Below are positions 12,191 through 24,879 of a DNA stretch of 64,000 bases, piece by piece. A program made the position numbers and the translations under genes. The stretch comes from Sinotaia quadrata. Its lineage: Eukaryota > Mollusca > Gastropoda > Architaenioglossa > Viviparidae. The stretch is taken from the NCBI GenBank assembly GCA_028829895.1, contig CM054183.1, forward strand, positions 74,449,571 through 74,513,570, read 5' to 3'. Within the stretch, counting starts at the first letter, position 1. Each line of letters begins with the position of its first letter. The notes beneath the pieces are model-generated. The model was given only the letters and a program-made list of their open reading frames with translations, was not told the DNA's origin and did no database searches.

Positions 12191-13549
12191 TAATTCAATT
12201 ATGAATCTTCAAATCACATCTCCTTTGTTATTTGCTAGAGTCTGGCTATTTTGTGCCATGATTTGCAACAAGTGTTATAATTAAAATTTATTTATTTCAC
12301 AGTTTTATGTATATATAATTGTAACAAACACATTTTCTAACAAATAAATATCAGTTATTTTATTTCATCATTCCTTTCCCTATCATGTATATTCAACAAA
12401 TACTTTTGACGTGAACTGTAAAAATATATATATTTGGACTATTTTCGGCTTGAAGAAATAATTTTCATTTAGAAAAATTTTTGGACTAAAAATTATGCTG
12501 GAAAAAAGTATACTTTTGCATCTAATCAACAAGAGGTTTGTTTTCTTCGATTTTGAAGCTTTCAATGCCCTGTAACAGTACTCGGAGGCTGCTTGCTTGA
12601 CGCTCTGTGTACCGCAAGTAAATAGATTCAGACGCTGAGACTCGCTATTCAAGATCAACGAAAGGTAAGGGGACTTTTTATTAAATTAAAAATTTTTAAT
12701 TTAAAAAATAATAATAATTAAAAAATTTTCAGTATGTTTAGCATATGTTACATTTTACATTTTAAAAATCCATTGAGAGTTAGAGTCACTTTTTATCTTT
12801 TTTATGCTAACCCATCCAATTATCGTTGAGTGGCAAAATAACCTGCCATGGTGATGCATAGCGTAACTTTTTAACTTGACAGGCCATTAACTGTATTATT
12901 CATTTAGTTGACTTATTGACATTGAGAACTTGTGTAAGCTAAACTAAATTGTGAAGATATTTCCTTGATGTAAATTTCCTAGTAATTGTTCTATGGAATT
13001 GACATGATATATGTTTCTTGATTGACTGAATTCTATGTATTTTGGATGAGATTGTGATTTCTGATAAATTGCCTTGCATGTAATTTTGTTGACATTAATT
13101 GTAAAACTATTTTTAATTATTATTTATTTTTCTTTAATAAATTGTTGATTTTATAACTATCCACTCTCTTTACATTGATAGAGAGGCGCTTGTGCATGAT
13201 GATGGGTGGGGGCTGCCAATGACGTAATGACAATAGAAAGACAGTTAAGTGCAAGTTTGGGATAGTTCCCATCATCGTAGAGAGCTTATATGTGAGGGAC
13301 TGGATTAAAGACAAAGATTGACATGATAATTCAATTAAGATCTGTTAATCTAAACAGGTAACACTTGGACAGAGAGTTAATTAGTTAGCAGACTGTTCCA
13401 GGGATTGACCTAGTCGCTCTCGTGACCGCAAAGACAAAAGACCCCTGTTGGGTGACTGTGCATGTTATTTGCATGAGAGGATTATTGTTTATGTATTAAT
13501 TATGAAATAAAATATCATAAATTAATAATTAGCAATTAGCAGACAGGAA

Positions 13550-14213
13550 CACACCTTTTTCACATACATAGTATTACTGTATGTCCTGCTTATCACTGGG
13601 ACATATCCCACTTAGCTTTAATAGTTCATGAAGTAGATGAACTGTTGCTGTTGTCTATTCGAACGGTGCGATTCTGATAGCAAGCAGCAGTTATCTTCTG
13701 TCTGGTCCTTCCAGCGTTGGGTATGGCATTTGGCGTAGTCCTCGAGCAATTGACCACAGATTCTGCAGATGCCAGGTTAAGATTCCTAGTCTAACCTCAA
13801 GATTTGAGTTTCATCTCCAAGACACCCAGACCGGCACTATGTGAAGGTATGCATGGTCAAAATGGATGTGAATGTCCAACCCTTGGATAATGGGCACTCT
13901 GAATGAATAAATCTGAGTGTCTAAGGAATTCCGATTCATTCACGCGTATATATGAATGACTCTAGGTCAGCTGGCGGATTAATGCTACGTCACGATATGA
14001 AACAAAAGTAACCAAATATGGGCGTCTTGTATCAGGTTAACGGCCTTTCCCTCACCTACATGCTCTCAACTTGTAAACAATGTTATTGCACCTTCCGAGC
14101 GTAAGTTGCCTATGGAAGTGTCTTCTCATAAATCAAATAGATAGTTGAAATGATTAATAAAATGAAAATAATATCTTCATAATTCAGCATAATTTGCCTA
14201 ATATTTCCTGACA
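13550..14213 (-). repeat. Probable 3' LTR of the minus-strand Ty3/gypsy element
   Basis: On the minus strand a G-rich polypurine run (complement of 14214-14218) is followed at once by TGTCAGGAAATATT. This is how an LTR begins right after a polypurine tract. It lies about 220 bases past the RNase H remnant at 14430, and a TATATA motif sits inside at about 13940-13950 (minus). The far end is not defined and 13550 is only an estimate. No matching second LTR was found, because the element is truncated upstream. Confidence 0.45.
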
Positions 14214-14429
14214 CCCCCAAATCAAGCGCCTTATTAGTTCTAATAAGCGCTCACAAATTATGCAGGCATCAGCCACAACAATATCCTAGCACAAATTTAA
14301 GAAAGGTGGATTTGACGACTCATGTAATCTGACCCTACATTCGTGCTTCCTTTGATGTAACGAATGCATCATACTGCATGAGGAATAGCGATCAGCGCAT
14401 CAGTCTGTTGTTTGTGTATTTAGCTTGAC

Positions 14430-15425
14430 CCAAGAATGCTAATGGTTGATGATTTCCCATATAGGTAGTTTTCGAATTTCTTTATTGCCCACACGATGGC
14501 GAGACACTCCTTTTTCACTAGTGGAATATGCTTTCTCAGCTTTCAGAAGTTTACGGCTAGCATATGCAACTGGATGTTTTACGTCATCCTGTTCTTGTAA
14601 TAATACAGCTCCTAAACTGGTGTCGCTTGCGTCAGTTCACAACAAAAAAGGTTCCGAAAGGTCAGGCACAACTTAACAACAAGATTAGATGTCAGCTGCG
14701 TCTTTAGTGTGTCAAAAGCCTTTTGACATGAATCAGTCCATTATGGTAGGCATATTCTTCCGAGTGAGGTCAGTCAACGGACTAGTGATCACACTAAAAT
14801 TCAGTAAGAATTTGCGGTAGTAGTTCGCGAGCCCTAGAAAACTTCGAAGCTGCGTTTTTGCCTTGGGTTTCAGCGTCTCTCTCAGCTGTTCAATTTTAGC
14901 TTCACTAGGCATCATCGATCCTTGACTAAGTTTGTGTCCCAAGAATTTAAGTGAGAAATGCGCAATTTTGCACTTAGTCAAACGGGCAGTAAGATTAATC
15001 TCTTTTAGCCTAGAGAATATGTCTCTCAACAACAAGTGCTCGTCCCATATTTCGGTGCCTAGAATAAGGTCATCCATAAAATTCTTGATACCTCGACCAT
15101 GTAATAGTTCCATCAATGCACACATCATTTTTGAAAATATGCTCGGTGCATTTGACACCCCAAATGCATCACTTTCCATGTGTAGTTTCTGATCAGTGAA
15201 GTGAATGCTAATATGTGTTGGTCTGATTCTTTCACCTTTAATTGCCAAAAGCCAAGTGATAAATCTATTTTATGAAATAACAAAACGTAGCGAGTTTAGT
15301 GAAGATATAATCGGGGTCTGGCATAGGTTCTACATTGAATGTTGTCACCTGATTGAGTCTATGGTAATCGACACAGAAGTGGAATGATTTATCATGCTTT
15401 TTGATGAGTACGATCAGTGAACTGT
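14430..15425 (-). pseudogene. Ty3/gypsy pol remnant (reverse transcriptase and RNase H)
   Basis: Reading leftward from 15425, the first frame gives SLIVLIKKHDKSFHFCVDYH then RLNQVTTFNVEPMPDPDYIF, the RT fingers and palm start. After a frameshift near 15260, the open stretch 15248-14733 gives SDAFGVSNAPSIFSKMM, the catalytic box NFMDDLILG, LKFLGHKLS and LRSFLGLANYYRKF. Another frame near 14650-14440 gives RNase H traces (LGAVLLQEQ, PVAYASRKL, CLAIVWAIKKFENYLYG, split by indels). Immediately downstream come a polypurine tract and LTR-like sequence, so no integrase follows RNase H. This suggests the same INT-before-RT order as the element at 18795-24016. Confidence 0.85.
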
Positions 15426-15460
15426 ATGCACTATCAGTTTTCTACTGCATATAGTACAAA

Positions 15461-15850
15461 TATTTTATGCTCAAAGTATGTGTACAAAAAATTGTGATGA
15501 TAGCTGCAATACTTTTTGAGATATCATTAATTTAGTGTCGTTATTTGTGGTAAACATTTTTTAGACATAATGAATGTGTGACTTTTCAAGTTTATTATAA
15601 GTAAAATATAAACCACACTAAAAAACAGTCCAACAATTCTAAAAAACATAGTCACATACAACAAGAAAAAAACAGATATAATGCAAAATTTACTGTTCAG
15701 TTCATTATAAATTGCAAAAGAAAATGGGCTTTTGTTTCATAAAATTGCTTGCAAAACGCAACAAAAAGGAACATTCATGGCATCATAACATATGCATATG
15801 ATGAACAAAGTACAACCAAAATGCATATTATTAAATAATTTACTATGCCT
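15461..15850. repeat. Dispersed repeat R, copy 1
   Basis: About 390 bases similar in the same orientation to 40587-40965. Shared stretches include 'TTTTATGCTCAAA', 'ATTAATTTAGTGTC', 'AACATTTTTTAGAC', 'AGTAAAATATAAAC' and 'TTTGTTTCATAAAAT'. It abuts the 5' truncation of the gypsy pol remnant. No ORF or terminal repeat was recognised. Confidence 0.7.
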
Positions 15851-15914
15851 ATTTTTTTCCAAAGGCATTGCAAAGAAAATGTGGAAATTATTGGATGCTG
15901 AAAATGATATTCCT

Positions 15915-16790
15915 GTTAGTGGTTGACTGGGTGATTGTCAGGTAACTAAAACAGGAAAAACCGGAATCCAGTGGTCCTTGACTAAATTCCTTGAAGATTT
16001 GGAGTTTGCGGATGACTTGTGCCTGATGTTGTAGAAATGCCAACATATGCACAAAAAACCCCTGATAACCTGACCCAAAAAGTTTCCAAGACTGGACTGC
16101 AGATTAGCCTGGAGAAGACTGAAACCATGACCCTGTTAAAAATGCAGCAGAAGCCAATCACCCTTGGAGACAGTGAGATGAAAGAAGTCACCTCTTTCAC
16201 CTACCTGGGCAGCAGTGTATCAACAACAGGTGGTTCTGATGAGAGCATCAAAGCCAGAATCGGGAAAGCTAGATATGCCTTTATTACCCTGAGACCAGTC
16301 TGGAGGTCAACATCCCTGTCTGTCTGCAACAAACTACAAATTTTAAACAGCAATTTTAAGTCTGTCCTCCTCTATGGCTCAGAGACCTGGAGAGTCACCA
16401 ATACCCTAACCAACAAGCTCCAAGTATTCATCATCGGCTGTCTTCGCAAAATACTGAAGATCAGGTGGACAGACAAACTAAAGAACACCAATTTGTGGCA
16501 GCAGACAAAGAAAGATCCCGTTGACCAGCAGATTGCCAGGTAGAAATGGCGATGCATAGGACATACTCTGAGGAAACCCCCCACAGGACATCACCCAGCA
16601 GGCTTTGTGGTGGAACGAGTCAGTCACCCTAAGGCCATCTGGAGACAATCCTGTGATGAGGAAATGAAGAGCTGCAACCTGTTGTGGGGTGAACTGAAAA
16701 AGGCTGCCCAGAATCAAATACGCTGGAGAATGTTGTCAAGGCCCTTTGTTCCACGAAGAATCCAAGGAATTGGGTGTGTGTGTGTGAATA
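15915..16790 (+). pseudogene. RTE-type non-LTR retrotransposon, RT C-terminal end
   Basis: The catalytic box FADD is at 16005-16016, within LEDLEFADDLCLM. After a frameshift the main open stretch (16067-16543) reads QKVSKTGLQISLEKTETM, VTSFTYLGSSVSTTGG, IKARIGKARYAF, SVLLYGSETWRV and TNKLQVFIIGCLRKILKIRW. These are hallmark C-terminal RT and thumb motifs of RTE-like LINEs found across animals. A stop at 16541-16543 and frame changes follow. Traces of the C-terminal tail (HTLRKP, RWRMLSRPFVPRRIQG) run to about 16775, then a short TG-rich tail. This is a 5'-truncated, inactive copy, as usual for LINEs. Confidence 0.85.
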
Positions 16791-17979
16791 TGTTCAGATT
16801 AAGTTGTTAATAATTTAGGTTAATTTAAAAAATATATATTTGCTGATTATATTGCTTATTTAAAAACATTTTAATGTCTGGTAAATCACATCTCAACTTT
16901 ATTTTCTAAGTTTTTAATAATTACATTTAATCCACTCTATTTTTTTAATTTCATGTCACAAAATATCTATATTACATTGCTGAATGTATGTCTGCTATGT
17001 AAAGCTAAGAATTTTCATTTTAAGCCCAACATATCATATATCAATGGATTTGTCTTGAAGACACAAAGCTTTTAATTTTAGACATGCTCAGAAGCCTGAA
17101 CTGGAATTTTAGGCTCTCCAATCCTCAAACTAATGAATTTTTCACTCAAGATAGAAGTTAACAGAACTCTAGAAGAATGTATAGCTTTTTATTGGGTCAA
17201 ATAAATATAGGTAAATATATAATATACACCAGTTTCTGTCACCTGCCCCCTGCCCACAGATCTCACATCCAATGTCTTCCATAAGCATCGCATAAATGAT
17301 GTATTGTTCAGTGGGCAAGTATTAGGTAATTACCCATGTGATCATCTGTGCTGACACATAAATGTTGATGCTCTAAGTCAACAAATAAAACTGCTTCAGT
17401 TGGAAAACATCATCCCATAGAGTGAAAAAATATCAGCCATTTATTTATTTATTTTTAGCATGACATATATTTACACAACACAATGAAACTACCATTGTCT
17501 GTCATGTGCACTTTAAAAATTCACTTGTTTTTGGCAAGACTGGGTATATCTACTAGTGAGCATATAAATCTCTCTCATAGTATACCTCAAACATACACAG
17601 CAATGGTAAACCAAAAACCAGAAATTGGACTGAATCAAGATTGTTTCAAAACTGAATTAATCACATTTCAAAATAACAATAATACATACTTTCAAACTCT
17701 TAAAACTTCAAACTGCTTTATAGGAGTTTTTAATTTAATTTTTATTTGCATTTCAACAAGTGCTTAAAAAACCCTCATCCAAAGAAATTGTGGAAGTAAT
17801 GGCTTAATCTAATTAAATATTTTGTATGCACATTAAGTATTTCATCTAATAGTTTATGACATAATAACTGCAGTACAAACTGATCCCATTGAATAAATAA
17901 TATTTAAAATAATTCTTGCAGTTAAAAATACAAAGATAAATTATACCAGTGACTTAAAAACTGAAATATATATATATAC

Positions 17980-18079
17980 CTTTTTGAATCGTTTGCTCAT
18001 CCATTTCTCCCAGTTTTCAAACATGTCTAACCATTTTAATTCTCTTTTCCTAAGAATATCTGATGGTACTCGTCTTTCA
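17980..18079 (-). CDS. TBC1D10: TBC1D10-type Rab GAP, coding exon 2
   Basis: This 100-nt exon lies between a tttgcag acceptor and a gtatat donor. It completes the split codon from exon 1 (giving Asp53) and encodes residues 54-86: [20 protein letters not shown], then [13 protein letters not shown]. It aligns with the linker just before the TBC domain in TBC1D10A, where the pattern is [24 protein letters not shown]. WLDM and NWxKWM are diagnostic of the TBC1D10 subfamily. The exon ends in phase 0, matching exon 3. The donor is followed by a short TA repeat. Confidence 0.92.
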
Positions 18080-18536
18080 CTGCAAATAATAAATTGTATT
18101 AATGTATATAATATTAAATCAACAAAAACCATGTTAAATAAAATGCTGTAAAAATTACACAGAATAAGGGTATATATAAAGCAATAACTGAATAAGGTAA
18201 AAAAGTAAATTACTGGCTGAATTAGTCAACCTAAACTTATTACTATTATTGATTTACCAAAATATATAACTTTTACTTATTCTTGATCTAATTTTTCTAC
18301 TAACAGCTGCAATAGACAGCGATGGGGGTGGGATGTGTTGATTTTTAAATTTTAACTTATTTGGAAAGTTTTTTAATAACTCTGTAAAAATTTGTATTAT
18401 TTTGTCTACATGTGACACTAAATTAGTAAATATTAAAATAAAAGCCATTTGAATGAAGCAACCGTATTTTAAAACTCATGTAAGGGATCAAAATGTCCTA
18501 CTTTTGAACTCTTTCCCCCCCCACTGCTCAATGGAT

Positions 18537-18845
18537 TCAGCAATAATTGTTCATTTCAGTGGATAACCTAAAAGCAATTGTCCACATGAAAGCCCCACTA
18601 AAATAAGATGTCATCCATGCATTACTAGGACAAGGTTTTATCTGCTGACTGGTGAGACTAACCATATAACCAACCATAAAGGAAGCAACTCCGTCCTCAT
18701 TTTTGGAAGTTGGATAAACAATGTGAATTGAATCAGCAGAGACCAGAATTAAATGCATTAAATTCGGCACGTAAAAAAATACTGGTCCAACCTTAGATCT
18801 AGCATCTTCGCATATACCTGCTATCCCTTTATCCCTATGCGCCAA
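18537..18845 (-). pseudogene. Possible Ty1/copia RNase H remnant
   Basis: The minus-strand reading has the spacing of copia RNase H: a hydrophobic strand with Asp (LILVSADSIHIVYP), then a 'GVASFMVGYMVSL' strand, 'SQQIKPCPSN', and a later 'FMWTIAFRLS' segment resembling the AxxxxWLRxxL helix. Several expected catalytic residues are missing and the similarity is weak. It may be chance. Confidence 0.3.
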
Positions 18846-19255
18846 GGCCTGGCGATGTTATCCGACCTGGCCCATCTTCTAGATCAGGTTGTAATAATAT
18901 TCCATATATTTAGCCAGACTGAGCATGTAACTGCCTCTGTTCAAGCAGTAAAAAACACCCCATGGTTTAAGAGTCCAGACAAACGCCATCATAACAGCAC
19001 CATCCTACCACCCTCTCCCAAAAGACATTGGTAAAAAGGTATTTTTGCTGAGAAAGATCAGTCAGGTTGAACATACAATTTAACCTCTGTATAGATAGTT
19101 GTGATGGTAATTATGTTATGTGTATTAACTTATTAAGTATATTCCTTCAGGTATATTTTATGTTCATTACTTTAACTCATTCTTTTCTATTTTTTTATGT
19201 TTGTTTAATTGTCATCTGTATTTCACTATTTTTCTGTGAATGAGTGATGCATGTA
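18795..19255 (+). repeat. 5' LTR (partial) of the INT-before-RT gypsy element
   Basis: About 460 bases match 23567-24016 in direct orientation with moderate divergence. Both begin AGATCTAGCATCTT. They share 'CAGGTTGTAATAATAT', 'TTAGCCAGACTGA', 'CCCCATGGTTTA', 'ACTGGTAAAAAGG'-like and 'AATGAGTGA' blocks and a T-rich tail, so they are probably two LTRs of one element. The 3' copy may extend upstream to about 23490; the corresponding part of this copy is missing or unrecognisable. Confidence 0.7.
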
Positions 19256-20369
19256 TGGTGTGGATGCACCAGCTGCTGACCTCATCCTAGGCCTGACCAG
19301 AGCCTTTTTCAGATCACATACCAATATTTTCAAATTATTAAAGATGATATTGCTGCGTGCCAAGTAGGCCTACCAGTAATGCAGCTATGCTGGGGGTGTG
19401 GGGCTAAGCCCCACCCAAAACTAAATGTGCTGTCTTGTGACTTTATTCCTGAAACGTAGTGTGATTTTTGAATGGTATGATCATATAATGACAAGACATA
19501 TGACATATAATGCCATAATAAAATAAAATATTATATTATACTGTGCTGTTTTGCTGCAGCCAGTAGCCTGCTGAATATACCAGTAGCTGTTTAAACAAAC
19601 GTTTTATTATGATGAAATAAAGCTTACAATTATATAACTGTTATAACATATAAAACGTTTATTGTTATTTGGTGACTTAAGCCTCACTTAGGATTTAAAA
19701 GTCTTAGGATGGGTCAGTCAATGTGACTTCTGTTGTTGTTGTGTGGTCAACAATAACAGTTTGATATCTGAAGTATATTTTGTAGTCTTTAAAGATATAC
19801 AAGCTGCACTCAAAGTCAAATCATAGGTCAAGCAATTTCTGGTATTCAATTTTATGTAATTCTTTATTAAAAATAGCGATTTACATGAGTAAGTAGATGA
19901 GAAAATTGACAAAATTGCCATTGCTATTTTTATCAGAGAGTTGAAAGTTCCAGGCAGGTCATTTCAGACTCTGAGAACCTCATTTCCAGCCGATATAGGA
20001 GGTTCTAATTTTTCATTTAACCGGTCACGTTCCATTATTCTAGTCGCACTTGTAAGTCAACAAATTTCTGCTTCAAAATTGTGCTGGACTGTAACTCAAC
20101 AAGTGCATTTCAAAATCGTGTAATTCCATCAAAACATGGCCAAATTAAGATTATCAAAATCGACTGTATCTGGATATTTTATAAATTTTGCAATCTTCAA
20201 TTTCTCTGCACTGTTCAAAATGCAATGAAAATTGTTTAAGGGTCAAATCAATTATATCCAAAAACAACCTTATCTGAGAATCTTTGACAACAGTTTCATG
20301 AATTTCTAGATAAGCATAAAATTGTTTAAGTTTCTTAAAATATTTAAACTCTTCTTTCTCCAAATCATG

Positions 20370-22960
20370 TTTGTAAATCTTCAACTAGCTGCTGTCCACA
20401 CTAGGGCCATGATATGCCAGACTGAGCAAGCCTCAGAAAATCTGCCACCACCACTGGTACCTAACCCACTGTACATGCACAGTCAGAGGACCAAATCCTT
20501 GACCACTCTAGGTGACAGGCGATCAGCACCTCCTGGAGGTGATAGTCACTTGCAGTATGTAGTTAAGGCCATAACACAACAAGTCCTTGAGATGGGGTAC
20601 GTTGCCATGTTGAGTAACTATACTGGCATCAACAGCATTCATGCCCATATTACTGTTAATGGCCAAATATGTCAGGGGACATATGTTGCTGTTGCTATGT
20701 AAAGTTGTGTGCTACATGTCAAAAGCGAGCACCAAAAATCAGCTTACCCCCAGTATCCCATAGGAAACCCCCCCTTGATTGATACCCCCTTAAAGTGTGT
20801 GGTGATCAACGTTGTGGGACCCCTACTGCACACCATGCACAAGAATTTGTACACACCAAACGTAGTTGATTATGCAACCTGCTATCCAAAAGCTGTTGCC
20901 ATGAGAACAATAGACAGTAAACACAATGCTGAAGCTCTGTTCATAATCTATTCACAAACTGGTTTCCTCGAAACTGTACTTACAGACAGAGGTTCTCAGT
21001 TTACTGGTAAGCTAATGCTGAAGTCAAGTACCTGATATCTATTGAGCAGTTCACCACCACCCCCTACCATCCCCAACGTAATGGGTTAGTGGAACAGTTC
21101 AACCATTCGCTGGTAGAAATGTTAAGATGCCTGGCAGAAAATAAAATGGAAGAATGGGACAAACAACCACCTGCTGTCCTCTTTGCATATCAGGAAATGG
21201 CCCAGAGTAGCCTGGTTTACTCCCCATTTGAACTGTTGTATGGACACACTGTCCAAATTGAAAATGATACCACAATATGTAAGTGATCTAAGTGAAAGAC
21301 TACAGACTGCTGGAGATCTAGCTCACGCTGATCTGCAATGCATGTGCACAAAACAAGCCCAAAATCATTAAAAAAAAACCACATGAGTGCGAATTAGAAG
21401 TTGGTGATTTAGTCCTTCTACCTCTCCCCACCCACCCACCCAAACTCCAAGTCATATAGCTAGGACCGTTTCCCATAGTTGAGAAGCATTGTGCAGTAAA
21501 CTATGCAATCCTGATATGAGAGAAAATCAAACTGTATCACATAAACATGTTTAAAAGTTTGAGTACTGGCCTACTGTTGACATCACCACCCCACCATCAT
21601 CGATGGTCACCATTGCTGTGGCAGAAGAATGTCAGGAAGTGACTACCGACATCGAGTAACCTATTGTGCCAATAGGAACCTATTGAGATGCTCAGATAGA
21701 CTCAGCCCTCACAGATGCACAATGAGTCAATGTTAAATTGGTATTAAGTCAGTTCAAGGATGTTCTCATGGGAAAACCTGTTCTCACTGAGAGTATTTCA
21801 ATTAACTTTGTTGGACCTGATATCTGGCAGTGCAAACCCTATGCTCTACCCCTCGCAACGGTAGATATAATTGATAAAGAAGTTCAAATGATGCTCCACG
21901 CAGGAGTAATCAACACTCTGAATCACTGTATGCAGCCCCTATAGTACTACTACTAGTACACAAGTGAGATGGAAGTCACCAATTCTACACAGACTTCTGA
22001 CAATTAAACACAATAACGAAGTTTCAAGCCAAAACCCTACCTGACATTGATTATCTGTTTTCAAGGTTAACAGGTTCTCCAATACTTCAGCAAGCATGTC
22101 TCAAACCGTGGTTTGGGGCAGATTCCGGTCCGGCCAGAAGATTGAGCCAAGTTGGCATCGCGCTCATGGTCATTACAAATTTCTAGTGATGCCCTTCGGT
22201 GTTCAAAACTCACCTGCCATTTTCATGTGCATGATGCAAAAATTATTAGATATGATAGACTACTGCAATAGTTGTAATTTTATGGACGATTTACTCATTG
22301 CCACAGTGACATGGGAGGAACACATACAAACTATCATCCAAGATAGACATGCATAACATCCCACCCCATTAAATGTCAGTTAGGCATCTGTGTCTTGCTT
22401 TATTCGGTCACAAGGTAGGTCATAGACGACCTGAACAGGACAAAGTTGATCAGCTGATATGCACCGCGCACCAAAAAGGCCTAGCTGGCTACTATCAGAA
22501 ATTTATATCCAGTTTAAAAGCATTGCTGCCCTGCTGTTGTAAGGTCAATAGGATGCCTATGTGTGAGGACACATTATGCCACCTAGGAATGCTTCATCAC
22601 TGACATTTAGCCAACCCAGTGCAACTGTATGTTTTGTGCACCAATACCTCGGTAATTGGGTTAGGTGCCATACTGCTCCAATAATTTAATGAAGCACCCA
22701 CCCACTCATGCCCTTGCATATGCTAGTCGCAAGTTGACCAGGCTGAGAAAAATTACTCTGGAGTTGGAATGTCTGGCTTTCATGTGGGCTGTAGAAAAAT
22801 TCCAGTTGTATCTGTATGGCCAAGAGTTCATACTCAAGACTGATCATGAATCGCTTTAATACTTATCCCAATTTAAAAATATGAATGGCTGTTTGGCTCA
22901 TTGGGTTCTACAGTTGCAGCCCTTTATGTTATGCATTCAATAACTTGCAGGCATGGATAT
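20370..22960 (+). pseudogene. Ty3/gypsy-like pol remnant with integrase upstream of RT (Gmr1-like order)
   Basis: In order along the plus strand: a linker (LAAVHTRAM at 20380); an integrase zinc-finger tail and core (CATCQKRA by frame change near 20710, PLIDTPLKCVVINVVGPL, VVDYATCYPKAVAMR, VLTDRGSQFTG, then HPQRNGLVEQFNHSLVEM and SPFELLYGHTV near 21060-21250); a basic tail (LEVGDLVLLPLP); the RT start (VLSQFKDVLMGKPVLTES, KEVQMMLHAGVI); traces of LPDIDYLFSRLTG near 22050; GHYKFLVMPFGVQNSPAIF; the catalytic FMDDLLIA near 22280; and RNase H (ALAYASRKLTRLRK, FMWAVEKFQLYLYG, LKTDHE) to about 22960. The first integrase catalytic Asp is Asn (VINVVGP). Many stops and shifts show it is dead. The domain order resembles Gmr1-type elements. 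Confidence 0.85.
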
Positions 22961-23566
22961 CAGCACTGATATTTCCTCAGCATGTCCCATGGACAACCCC
23001 CCCCCCCCCCAAGTATAAGATTTTCTGTACATATATGTATGCAAAAAACACATGCAGTGAATTTTATTTTCCTATGTAAAAATATTTTTCTTGTTATCAC
23101 TAATTCCCCTATGCTCTGAGTAATGATGTAGACTTAGTGTATTTTAATCTACTTCATATGTAACAGTAATTGTTCTGTAATTGAATTCTCTATTACTTTA
23201 TTAGTTTATAAATCAATAGTTCTTTTGTGTACCCACTCATAGTGGAGTGTATTATATTACTTATTTGAACTCTTAAGCAAGAGTAAGACAACTGTAGCAA
23301 TCAGTTATATTTCTAATTTTTGTATTTTGCCTGATTCATATGTCAGTAGCTATTTTCATTTAACACCATAATTTGCATTATTATTACTACCCCCCCATAT
23401 CTGCTTACATAATACATTAATAGTATACTGATCTAAAAAGATTAATTCAATCCATAATTTTTTCCATTGCATAGATCAATTTTAGCAGGGGGCATCATGG
23501 TAAAAGACCCAGCACCTAACCTTTATTCATCTTTTAGGCCATAGCATTTACTGCCAAGTTCATGCA

Positions 23567-24016
23567 AGATCTAGCATCTTTACATATATCTACTATCTCC
23601 CCTCTTGTGCAAAGGCCTGGTGTTGTTATGCAATCAAGTCCAGCTCCTGGGTCAGGTTGTAATAATATCCCAGATAGTTAGCCAGACTGACCATGTGACT
23701 GCCTCTGTTTACATGGAAAAACTCCCCATGGTTTAGAGTACAGACAGACGTCATCATAATAGCACCGTCCTGCCACTCCCTCCCAGAAGATACTGGTAAA
23801 AAGGTCTTATTGCTGAGAAAGGTCTCAGGTTGAACATATAATTTAACTAATGTATAGGTAGATATAATGGTAATCATACTAGAGTGCATTAAGTATGCTC
23901 CTTTATATATATTGTATGTTCATTATTTTAACTCAATCCTTTTTATTTTTCATCTTTGTTTAATTGTCATCTGTCTTTCACTATTTTTCTATGAATGAGT
24001 GACGTGTTTGGTGTGC
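23567..24016 (+). repeat. 3' LTR of the INT-before-RT gypsy element
   Basis: Direct-repeat partner of 18795-19255. A purine-rich GCAGGGGG run near 23482-23489 could be the polypurine tract, in which case the LTR would begin near 23490 with CATCATGG. No clear target-site duplication was found at either side. Confidence 0.65.
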
Positions 24017-24879
24017 TAAACGCCACACTACTGATCACACAATATTCAGTGGAGGTCAATATATATGCATTGTAAGATCAACACACTGTCTACCACTTAC
24101 ACCATCAGCAATCTGCTGGCATTTCTCCTTCTCTCCTATGTCTTGGGTCCAATTGCTCAGGCCACAGTCAATGCTCTCAATAGAGCACATATAGATGCAA
24201 AGCCCTCAATCTGCACCACATACCTGACTGACCCAGGTCATGAGAATCACCATGCCACCAGTCAACCTACCACAGCTGTAGCTTGGCAAGTTCAAAGAGA
24301 CAAAATATATACATAAACTCTCTTCAGCAGTATTGTAAACACAGATGTAGTCCCTGTTAGTTTTGGTACTTTGTGTGTCAGCATCGTGTGTGTATGTGTA
24401 CAGCCGTATCCCCACGCTTCCTTTTCTTTTACAAGTAGGACCATGGCTGTCTTTGTAAAATGGGTCAGGACCACTCCCTTTGTTTCAAAGCGCGCGCTAT
24501 ATTGGCACTAGCTGTGTCAGAGTGCGTGCTTTTATTGTTATATACTGTTTTAGGTAATTAGTAAGTGAAGTTCATATTTATATATTTAGAAAGTAGATAG
24601 TTTACATATTTTTATTGATGTATTTTTATATGATGAATAATGTTATTGTTTTTGTGTATTTTGCAATTTATGTGGGTGTGAATGCTTTTCCTGAAGCCCG
24701 CCAACACAGATTTTATTTTATTAAAGGTTTAATTCTTCAGATTATATATATGAAAAGATTTGTATATTAAAGTATAATTATAGTAGTTTCACTGTATATT
24801 TAAATTATTATGTACTTTTTAGGCATATAGCTATAATTGATAGTCGAAAGCAAGTAAAGAAACACAAAAGTTATTTTTA

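Larger units (their letters stand above)
7970..17979. other. TBC1D10 intron 2 (10.0 kb)
   Basis: Listed separately within it: a piggyBac remnant, a tandem repeat near 12 kb, a minus-strand Ty3/gypsy pol with LTR-like sequence, a dispersed repeat and an RTE-type LINE end. Stretches 7990-9690 and 12200-13380 are AT-rich with no recognisable gene. In 9690-10600 composition is more balanced, but I find no domain in any frame. In 16800-17979 I see nothing beyond low-complexity AT DNA. Confidence 0.7.

Noticed and set aside
24065..24316. Possible gag fragment after the 3' LTR
   Set aside because: Residues such as PIAQATVNALNRAH look protein-like, but I can name no gag family match or conserved motif.
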